Assembly: GCF_019511665.1 (NCBI RefSeq)
Contig: NZ_JAEUAW010000001.1
Location: 1 to 64,000 of the forward strand
Length of the DNA: 64,000 bases
Direction: 5' to 3'
Origin: Microbacterium jejuense
Lineage (GTDB): Bacteria; Actinomycetota; Actinomycetes; Actinomycetales; Microbacteriaceae
The translations under genes were made by a program, and so were the position numbers. Position 1 is the stretch's first letter, and each line of letters begins with the position of its first letter. The notes under the pieces are model-generated. The model had not been told where the DNA came from, searched no databases, and was given only the letters and a program-made list of their open reading frames with translations. Below, piece by piece: positions 29,936 to 36,824 of the stretch.

Positions 29936-30943
29936 TCAGCCGCCGGTCGACGCGCGCACCACCAGCTCGGGCTGGTAGACCACGTTGCCCAGGCCGGAGC
30001 CCGCCGTCCCCGCGATGCGCGCGAGCAGCATCTCGGCCGCCGTGCGGCCCATCTCGCGGGCCGGCTGACGGACCGATGTGAGCGGCACGCCTGCGATCGC
30101 GGCGAACTCGATGTCGTCGTAGCCGACGACCGCGACGTCGTCCGGCACCCGCACGCCGCGCGAAATGAGTCCGTGGACGAGGCCGATGGCCAGATGGTCG
30201 TTCGACGCGACCACGCCGTCGGGGCGGTCGGCGGGGGAGCGGGCGGCCAGCTGCGCGCCGAACGCGAGGCCGAGCTCGGAGGTCGTGCGGTGGGTCCAGA
30301 TGCGTTCCAGCGTCGCACCCGGGTGCGCGGCGACGGCGAGCTCGGCGCCGTGCAGCCGCTCCCGAACCTGGCGCACCTCTTCGCGTGCGCCCACGAACGC
30401 GAGACGGCGACGACCGCTCGCGAGCAGGTGCTCCGCCGCCAGGCGGCCGCCGGCCACGTCGTCGAACGACACCGAGGGCAGCTCGCCGGTGTCGTCGACC
30501 GCGTCGACGAGGACGACCGGGATGCCGCGGCCTCGCAGCCGCTGCAGCCACGGTTCGAGGGGGCCGAACGGGCTGACCAGAGCGCCCTCGACCTGAACGC
30601 GCTCGAAGAGCTCGAGGTGATCGCGCTCCTTGGCGATGTCGTCGCTGGAGTTGCCGACGAGGATGCGCAGGCCCGCTGCCGATGCCGCATCCTCGGCGCC
30701 GGCGACCATGTCGGCGAAGAACGGGTTGGCGATGTTGATGACGGTCATGCCGAGGAGGCCCGACCGGCCGGCTCGGAGCTGCTGCGCGGCCTGCAGCGGC
30801 ACATAGCCGAGCTGGTCGGCGGCGGAGCGCACGCGGACCACCAGCCGATCGCTCACCAGATGCGGCCGGTTCAGCGCGTTCGAGACGGTGCTGATCGACA
30901 CCCCGGCGCGCTCGGCGACATCCCGGATGCCGATGCGCTTCAT
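29936..30943 (-). CDS. LacI-family transcriptional repressor
   Basis: This 335-residue regulator has the LacI headpiece IRDVAERAGVSISTVSNALN and hinge, then the sugar-sensing core (LGMTVINIANPFFADMVAG, DGVVASNDHLAIGLVHGL, VAVVGYDDIEFA). No ribosome site is evident. The LacI-type sequence GGTATGCGCTTTCCC lies 8 bases upstream of the ATG, which suggests autoregulation. It is the best candidate to bind the matching sites at 11459, 11501, 25762, 27186 and 29175. It is divergent from the third importer. Confidence 0.92.
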   Translation of the reverse strand: MKRIGIRDVAERAGVSISTVSNALNRPHLVSDRLVVRVRSAADQLGYVPLQAAQQLRAGRSGLLGMTVINIANPFFADMVAGAEDAASAAGLRILVGNSSDDIAKERDHLELFERVQVEGALVSPFGPLEPWLQRLRGRGIPVVLVDAVDDTGELPSVSFDDVAGGRLAAEHLLASGRRRLAFVGAREEVRQVRERLHGAELAVAAHPGATLERIWTHRTTSELGLAFGAQLAARSPADRPDGVVASNDHLAIGLVHGLISRGVRVPDDVAVVGYDDIEFAAIAGVPLTSVRQPAREMGRTAAEMLLARIAGTAGSGLGNVVYQPELVVRASTGG

Positions 30944-30951
30944 GACGACAT

Positions 30952-30966
30952 GGTATGCGCTTTCCC
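30952..30966. promoter_or_regulatory. LacI-type operator next to the repressor start
   Basis: GGTATGCGCTTTCCC on the plus strand shares its CGCTTTCC half with the sites at 11459 and 11501. It sits immediately upstream of the LacI gene start at 30943 and is a likely autoregulatory site. Confidence 0.55.
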
Positions 30967-31026
30967 TGCGCGAGGGGGTCGAGTGCGGAGCGCTCCCATC
31001 GTTATCGCGGCGTTACGAGAAAGCAT

Positions 31027-31090
31027 TTGACGAATCCCACCGGCGCGCCTACTCTTCAATCGAAGCGGTTCGACATCGAAGCGGTTCGAC
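31027..31090 (+). promoter_or_regulatory. Promoter with tandem perfect operators for importer 3
   Basis: TTGACG (31027-31032) and TACTCT (31050-31055), 17 bases apart, form the best housekeeping promoter in the window. Directly after it, ATCGAAGCGGTTCGAC occurs twice without a gap (31059-31074, 31075-31090). Each copy holds TCGAA-GCGG-TTCGA dyad symmetry. A repressor bound there would cover the transcription start. A similar element, TTGAAGCGCTTCGA, lies at 39451-39464. Confidence 0.72.
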
Positions 31091-31159
31091 ACGAACCCGG
31101 AACCCGCTCGGCCCCACGGGCACCGATGCGAGCGGCACCCACGTACACGAAGGAGTGAC

Positions 31160-31228
31160 ATGGAACGACGTCATGCTCACCCGACGGCGCCCTTCGCGGG
31201 AGCCGCAGCCGAGGGCCCCATCCGATGA
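31160..31228 (+). CDS. Putative 22-codon leader ORF coupled to permease
   Basis: The ATG at 31160 follows a strong AAGGAG site (31150-31155) and opens a 22-residue peptide beginning MERRHAHPTAPF. Its TGA overlaps the ATG of the permease gene at 31225 (ATGA). The permease itself has a weaker site. It looks like a coupling leader; a functional small protein is possible but nothing in the sequence says so. Confidence 0.45.
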   Translation: MERRHAHPTAPFAGAAAEGPIR

Positions 31229-32226
31229 CCACGCAGGCGCAGGCCCAGACGGTCATCCAGGAGGCGACGGTCCGCGGGCTGGAGACCAACTCCAAGAAGC
31301 GGCGCGGGCGGCGTCTGCGGCCCGCCGGCAGCCGGACGTCGTTCACCCTGTTCCTCTGGATCCTGCCCTTCCTCGTCCTGGCGTTCCTGTTCTCGTACCT
31401 GCCGCTCTACGGCTGGGTGTACTCGCTGTACGACTACAAGCCCGCGCTCGGCCTCGAGGGCAGCGAGTTCGTGGGCCTGCAGTGGTTCCAGATGCTGGTG
31501 AGCTCGCCGACGCAGATGGCGCAGATCGGGCAGGTGCTGCTGAACACCCTCGCCATCAGCTTCCTCGGCATCGCGACATCGATCCTGCCGCTGTTCTTCG
31601 CGATCTTCCTCAACGAGATCAAGGCGCCGTGGTTCCGCAACTCGGTGCAGACGCTCACGTCGCTCCCCAACTTCATCTCGTGGGTGCTCGTGTACATGAT
31701 CGCCTTCTCGCTGTTCTCCAGCTCGGGCCTGGTCAACGACGTGCTCATGGACTCCGGGCTCATCACGACGCCGGTGAAGTTCCTCGACACCGACCAGAAC
31801 GTGTGGATCACCATGACGCTCTGGAGCATCTGGAAGGGGCTCGGCTGGGGTGCGATCATCTACCTCGCCGCGATCGCGGGCATCGATCAGTCGCTGTACG
31901 AGTCGGCCCGCATCGACGGCGCCGGCCGCTTCCAGCTCATGCGGCACATCACGCTGCCGCAGCTGATGCCCACCTACCTCGTGCTGCTCCTGCTGTCGAT
32001 CGCCAACATCCTCAACAACGGCATGGAGCAGTACTACGTGTTCCAGAACGCGTTCAACAAGCAGTGGATCCAGGTGCTCGACCTGTACGTCTACAACATC
32101 GGCATGACCGGCAACAGCCTGTCGATGGCCACCGCGATCGGCATGCTCAAGAGCATCATCTCGGTCGCCCTCCTGCTCACCGTCAACGCGGTCTCCAAGC
32201 GCGTCCGCGGCGAATCGATCGTCTGA
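31225..32226 (+). CDS. ABC sugar permease, LplB-like (system 3)
   Basis: This 333-residue permease is of the LplB/polysaccharide-uptake type within CUT1. Six membrane segments begin at SFTLFLWILPFLVLAFLFSYL, and the EAA-like loop is ESARIDGAGRFQLMRHITLP. It lies downstream of the best promoter in the window and two tandem operators. It pairs with the permease at 32238 and the binding protein at 33221. LplB/YtcP-type systems often take up pectin or xyloglucan-related oligosaccharides. Confidence 0.92.
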   Translation: MTTQAQAQTVIQEATVRGLETNSKKRRGRRLRPAGSRTSFTLFLWILPFLVLAFLFSYLPLYGWVYSLYDYKPALGLEGSEFVGLQWFQMLVSSPTQMAQIGQVLLNTLAISFLGIATSILPLFFAIFLNEIKAPWFRNSVQTLTSLPNFISWVLVYMIAFSLFSSSGLVNDVLMDSGLITTPVKFLDTDQNVWITMTLWSIWKGLGWGAIIYLAAIAGIDQSLYESARIDGAGRFQLMRHITLPQLMPTYLVLLLLSIANILNNGMEQYYVFQNAFNKQWIQVLDLYVYNIGMTGNSLSMATAIGMLKSIISVALLLTVNAVSKRVRGESIV

Positions 32227-32237
32227 GGGGCGCTGCC

Positions 32238-33188
32238 ATGACCATGACGAAGACCCTCACGACCGCCAAGCGCGGCGACACGTCGGCCCGCTACCGCGCG
32301 TCCGCCGGCGACCACGTGTTCCGCGGCGCGAACTACCTGCTGTTCGCCGTGTTCGCGGTGATCTGCGCATACCCCTTCTACTACCTGATCATCAACTCCG
32401 TCAGCGCCAACGACGTGTCGGCGCTCGGCGACGTGCGGCTGTGGCCGGTCGGCTTCCACCTGTCGAACTACGCCCAGGTGTTCTCGCTGCCCGGACTGCC
32501 GCTGGCGACCGTCGTCAGCGTGGGCCGCACCGTGCTCGGCACGACCCTGACGGTGCTGGCATCCGGGTTCCTCGGGTTCATGTTCACGCAGACGCGGATG
32601 TGGGGCCGCAAGTTCTGGTACCGCTTCCTCATCATCACGATGTACTTCAGCGCGGGCCTCATCCCGGTGTTCATCATCATGAAGACGCTCGGGCTCACCA
32701 ACAACTTCTGGGTGTACGTGCTGCCGTTCGTGGTGCAGCCCTTCAACGTGATCCTCGCCAAGACGTACGTCGAGTCGATGCCGAAAGAGCTGCAGGAGGC
32801 CGCCGAGATGGACGGCGCCAACATCCTGCAGGTGTTCTTCCGCGTCTACCTGCCGAACATGACGCCGATCCTCGCGACCATCGCCATCTTCAGCGCAGTG
32901 ACGCAGTGGAACAGCTTCCAGGACACGCTGATCTACATCACCGACCAGAGCCTGTATACGCTGCAGTACCTGCTCTACATGTTCATCAACCAGGCCTCGA
33001 GCCTCGCGCAGGCGGCGCAGAACGCCGGTGGCAACCTCGGTCAGATCGCCAGCGTAGCCACCGACCAGACACCCACCTCGATACGCATGACCGTGTCGGT
33101 GCTCGTCGTGCTGCCCATCATCTTCATCTACCCCCTGTTCCAGCGCTTCTTCGTGAAGGGCATCATGCTGGGCGCCGTCAAGGGTTGA
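32238..33188 (+). CDS. ABC sugar permease, YtcP-like (system 3)
   Basis: This 316-residue partner permease starts MTMTKTLTTAKRG, with membrane segments from ANYLLFAVFAVICAYPFYYL, EAA loop EAAEMDGANILQVFFRVYLP, and tail GIMLGAVKG. GAGGGG lies 7 bases before the ATG at 32238, 11 bases after the previous stop. An open frame extends far upstream in this phase without supporting signals. Confidence 0.92.
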   Translation: MTMTKTLTTAKRGDTSARYRASAGDHVFRGANYLLFAVFAVICAYPFYYLIINSVSANDVSALGDVRLWPVGFHLSNYAQVFSLPGLPLATVVSVGRTVLGTTLTVLASGFLGFMFTQTRMWGRKFWYRFLIITMYFSAGLIPVFIIMKTLGLTNNFWVYVLPFVVQPFNVILAKTYVESMPKELQEAAEMDGANILQVFFRVYLPNMTPILATIAIFSAVTQWNSFQDTLIYITDQSLYTLQYLLYMFINQASSLAQAAQNAGGNLGQIASVATDQTPTSIRMTVSVLVVLPIIFIYPLFQRFFVKGIMLGAVKG

Positions 33189-33220
33189 CAGCGGCCGAGC
33201 ACCACCGAGAAAGGAAAGCA

Positions 33221-34969
33221 ATGAAGCTGCGAAAGAAGGTGTCCCTCGCCCTCGTGGCGCTCCTCGCCGCGGGATCACTCGCCTCGTGCAGTGCGGGCGG
33301 CGACTCCGACCAGGGCGCGATCGACAAGTTCCCCGAGAAGTGGGACAAGGAGATCACGATCGACGTCTTCGACGGCCTGGCGAACTACATGGGCGTGCAG
33401 CAGGGCTGGTTCGCGAAGCTGGTCGAAGACAAGTTCAACATGAAGCTGAACATCATCGCCCCGAACGTCGCCGGGGGCGGTGACACCCTCTACAACACGC
33501 GCGTCGCGGCCGGCGACCTCGGCGATCTCATCATCACCGACAAGGGCCAGAAGCTCGACGAGCTCATCGAGGGCGGCCTCGTCGCCGATGCGTCGAACTA
33601 CTACCCCGCGATGAAGAACCTCGAGACCTACGACACCGCTGTGCAGCACCTCAACGACGGCAAGGACGGCGTCTACGGGTTCCCCTCGACCCTGTCGACC
33701 CTGAAGCCCACCGACCCGTCCGAGGGTCTGGACCCCACGTTCGGCGCGTACATGCGGTGGGACTACTACAAAGAGCTCGGCTACCCCGAGGTCGGCACGC
33801 TCGAAGACCTGCTCCCCATCCTGAAGCAGATGCAGGAGGCGCACCCCGTCGCCGACAACGGCCAGCCCACCTACGGCTTCTCGCTGTTCAAGGACTGGGA
33901 CGGCAACATGATGGTCACGGCGAAGCAGCCGGCCACCTACTACGGCTACGACGAGCTCGGGTTCGTGCTCGCCAAGGCCGACGGCTCGGACTACCAGAGC
34001 ATCCTCGACCCCGACGGCGAGTACATGCGCAACCTCAAGCTGTACTTCGACGCCAACCAGCTGGGCCTGGTCGACCCCGAGTCGACGACGCAGAACTACG
34101 ACACCCTGTTCTCGAAGATGCAGGCCGGCCAGGTGCTGTTCTCGTGGTGGCCGTGGCTGGGGCAGTCGGCGTTCAACACCGATCCCAACATGCAGGCCGG
34201 CAAGGGCTTCGAGATGGTGCCGCTGGGCGATCAGAACATCTTCTCGTACGGCGCCGAGGCGTACGGCGGCAAGCAGGTCTTCGCGATCGGCTCCAAGGCC
34301 GAGGACCCTGAGCGCATCGCCGCCTTCATCGACTGGCTGTACTCGTCCGAGGGCGCGTACGCCAACAGCAGCCAGACCGGCGGCACGGCGGGCCCGCAGG
34401 GCCTCACGTGGGACGTGAACGACGCGGGCGAGCCCGAGCTGACCGAGTTCGGCTACCAGCAGTTCCTCGGCGGCGGTGCGACCGTGCCCGAGGAGTGGGG
34501 CGGCGGCAAGTACGAGGACGGCGTCTCGGCGCTCAACCTCAGCGCGGTGCTGCCGAAGCAGGTCGACCCCGAGACCGGCTATCCGTACAGCTACACGTTC
34601 TGGCCGACCTACCAGGCCAAGATCGCCAACCCGCTGACCGAGGACTGGTCGGCCAAGATGGGCGGCGCGACCTCGACGATGGAGTACCTGACGACGAACG
34701 ACGAGCTGCTCGTCGCTCCGGGCGCCAGCTACGCGGCTCCGGCCGACCCGTCCGACATCGAGGCGCTGCGCAACCAGGTCAAGGAGATCATCAAGCAGTA
34801 CTCGTGGCAGATGGTCTTCGCCGAGAACGAGTCGCAGTTCGAGTCGCTCCGCGACGAGCTCGTCTCGACGGCGGAGGGCCTCGGCTACGACAAGGTGCTC
34901 GAGTTCGACATGGACAACGCGAAGGCGCAGAACGACGCCCGCATCGCGGTGACCAAGGCCTTCGACTGA
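33221..34969 (+). CDS. ABC oligosaccharide binding lipoprotein (system 3)
   Basis: This 582-residue lipoprotein has lipobox LASC (Cys23). It is long for a solute-binding protein, as usual for partners of LplB/YtcP permeases that carry larger oligosaccharides. Visible family stretches include MRWDYYKELGYPEVGTLEDL and VLFSWWPWLGQSAF. AAAGGAAAGCA precedes the ATG at 33221. It is the last gene of the operon and is followed by a clear terminator. The likely ligand is an oligosaccharide processed by the enzymes at 36.8-46.4 kb. Confidence 0.92.
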   Translation: MKLRKKVSLALVALLAAGSLASCSAGGDSDQGAIDKFPEKWDKEITIDVFDGLANYMGVQQGWFAKLVEDKFNMKLNIIAPNVAGGGDTLYNTRVAAGDLGDLIITDKGQKLDELIEGGLVADASNYYPAMKNLETYDTAVQHLNDGKDGVYGFPSTLSTLKPTDPSEGLDPTFGAYMRWDYYKELGYPEVGTLEDLLPILKQMQEAHPVADNGQPTYGFSLFKDWDGNMMVTAKQPATYYGYDELGFVLAKADGSDYQSILDPDGEYMRNLKLYFDANQLGLVDPESTTQNYDTLFSKMQAGQVLFSWWPWLGQSAFNTDPNMQAGKGFEMVPLGDQNIFSYGAEAYGGKQVFAIGSKAEDPERIAAFIDWLYSSEGAYANSSQTGGTAGPQGLTWDVNDAGEPELTEFGYQQFLGGGATVPEEWGGGKYEDGVSALNLSAVLPKQVDPETGYPYSYTFWPTYQAKIANPLTEDWSAKMGGATSTMEYLTTNDELLVAPGASYAAPADPSDIEALRNQVKEIIKQYSWQMVFAENESQFESLRDELVSTAEGLGYDKVLEFDMDNAKAQNDARIAVTKAFD

Positions 34970-34984
34970 CGCCTGCCTGACACG

Positions 34985-35027
34985 GAGGGCTCGGGATGCG
35001 GCATCCCGAGCCCTCTTTGTCGTCTTT
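34985..35027 (+). terminator. Intrinsic terminator after importer 3
   Basis: GAGGGCTCGGGATGC (34985-34999) pairs perfectly with 35001-35015 and is followed by TTTGTCGTCTTT. It lies 15 bases after the binding-protein stop and before the convergent DUF624 gene. Confidence 0.85.
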
Positions 35028-35212
35028 GCGGGCAGGTGGATGCCTCCGACCGCGCTCCTCATTTGAGATGCATGGCCGGATTGCGGAGCCGCGGCGGGCG
35101 AGCGGTGCGCATCCGGGCCCCGCTCCTCAGTCGAGGACGCTGCACGCGGGTGGGAGGAGTGGATGCCGCGACCGCCGGCCGACCGCGGTCCCCTGCATCC
35201 CGGACCCGAGGA

Positions 35213-35818
35213 TCAGGACTCGTGGCGAGAGAAGACGCTGCGGAAGAGGAACGCCGTGGCGTAGGCGCCGACCGAGAAGCCGACGGTCAGCACGATGAAG
35301 CCGAACGGGGGGAAGAGGATCGTGAAGACGACGAGGCTCACCGGGATGAGCAGCACCCCGAGGGTGCGCACGGGCTCGGCGGCCGGCAGCAGCAGGGCGT
35401 TCTTGACCGTCTGGCGAACGGGCGCGCGGAAGCGGGCGACCTGCGCCATGCCGTAGAGGAACGCGGCGAACAGGTACAGCGCGCCCAGCAGCGCGACGAT
35501 GCCCGCCACGCCGCCGAGGATCGACGGCATCGCGAACCAGAACGCGCTGCTGAACCCGAGCAGGGCCGCGGGTGCGAGCAGGCACAGCATGACGAGGGTG
35601 GCGCGGCCGAAGTTCGCCCGGAACGCGGGGAGGAAGTCCTTCAGCGGGCGGCCGCTCTCGTCGTCGGAGTACCGGATCGTCACCTCGTACAGCGCGCTCG
35701 TCGCCGCGCCGATGGTCACCACGGGGATGCACAGCACGAGGTACAGCAGGTTGAGTGCGACGAACGTCAGGAACGTCGTGAGGCCGCTCAGCGCGCGGCT
35801 TTCGGGGTCGATGCGCAT
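35213..35818 (-). CDS. DUF624 (YesL-like) membrane protein
   Basis: This 201-residue protein has four to five membrane segments, starting FLTFVALNLLYLVLCIPVVT, and the DUF624 pattern (IPVVTIGAATSALYEVTIR, RANFGRATLVMLCL). It comes 16 bases after a LacI gene, which in turn overlaps a GH95 gene, so the three form an operon. The nearest importer (system 3) is convergent. The molecular role of this family is unknown; its constant company with CUT1 importers points to uptake or its control. Confidence 0.87.
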   Translation of the reverse strand: MRIDPESRALSGLTTFLTFVALNLLYLVLCIPVVTIGAATSALYEVTIRYSDDESGRPLKDFLPAFRANFGRATLVMLCLLAPAALLGFSSAFWFAMPSILGGVAGIVALLGALYLFAAFLYGMAQVARFRAPVRQTVKNALLLPAAEPVRTLGVLLIPVSLVVFTILFPPFGFIVLTVGFSVGAYATAFLFRSVFSRHES

Positions 35819-35834
35819 GGGGTCGGTGCGTGCG

Positions 35835-36824
35835 TTACGGGGCGGTCGTGCTTCCGGTCAGTGCCGGCGGCAGCAGCCGCACCGATGGCTTGGCGCCGTT
35901 CGCGAGGATCTCGCAGATCATGTCGGTCGCGGCGGCGCCGATCGCCTCGGCGGGCACCGCGATGCTGTCGGCGAGCCCCGGTACCGAGCGGGCGACATCC
36001 TCGGGGCACAGCGCGAGCACGGCGAGGTCGTCGCCGCGCTGCCGGCCGCGCTGCGCGATCGTCGCCGCGACGTGCGGGAGCGCGCCCTCGTTGTGCACGA
36101 AGAATCCGGTGATCGCGGGGTCGTCGGTCATGACGTCGGCGACCGTCGCGACGGCCTCGGCGGTGCTGGGGCAGGCGTGCACGGTGCCCACGACGCCGCT
36201 CGCCTCGCACGCCGCGAGGAAGCCGCGGGCCAGGCGGTCGGCGTACGAGGTGTGGCGGGCCATGACCTCCAGCGGCGATCCGATGAGCGCGAGCCGGCGG
36301 TGGCCGAGCGCGACCAGCCGGTCCACGGCCAGCCAGCCGGCGGCCTCGAAGTCGAAGTCGACGCACGGGATCGCGCGGCGGCCCTCGGGCAGGCCGATGA
36401 GCACGCTCGGATGCTCCAGGCCCGAGAGCGTGTCGATGCGGGGATCGTCGGATTCCACGTCCATGACGAGAAGGGCATCGACCATCGACCCCTTGGCGGC
36501 GCGCTGCAGCGCCTTGGAGTCGTCGCTGGCGAGCAGCAGGATGTCGTAGCCGTGCTTGCGCGCCTGCGTCACCACGCCCGTGACGATCTGCATCACGACG
36601 TGGACGTCGACGCCGGTGCGCAGCGGCGCCTGCAGGCCGATGACGTTGGTCGAGCGCGAGGCGAGCGACCGGGCGCCCGCGTGCGGGCTGAAGCCGAGGC
36701 TGTCGATGGCCTTCTCGACGCGGTCCCGCGTCTCTTGCGAGATGGCGCGCTTGCCGCTCATGACGTACGAGACGGTCGAGATCGACACCCCCGCCGCCTG
36801 CGCGACGTCCGCGATCGTCACCAT
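35835..36824 (-). CDS. LacI-family transcriptional repressor
   Basis: This 329-residue LacI regulator has headpiece TIADVAQAAGVSISTVSYVMSG and the usual sensor domain. The ATG at 36824 follows GGGGAA and overlaps the end of the GH95 gene by 7 bases, so enzyme and repressor are coupled. It probably controls the GH95/GH42 divergent region (palindrome at 39451-39464) and perhaps the importer at 31225, whose tandem operators have a similar sequence. That link is inference. Confidence 0.92.
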   Translation of the reverse strand: MVTIADVAQAAGVSISTVSYVMSGKRAISQETRDRVEKAIDSLGFSPHAGARSLASRSTNVIGLQAPLRTGVDVHVVMQIVTGVVTQARKHGYDILLLASDDSKALQRAAKGSMVDALLVMDVESDDPRIDTLSGLEHPSVLIGLPEGRRAIPCVDFDFEAAGWLAVDRLVALGHRRLALIGSPLEVMARHTSYADRLARGFLAACEASGVVGTVHACPSTAEAVATVADVMTDDPAITGFFVHNEGALPHVAATIAQRGRQRGDDLAVLALCPEDVARSVPGLADSIAVPAEAIGAAATDMICEILANGAKPSVRLLPPALTGSTTAP

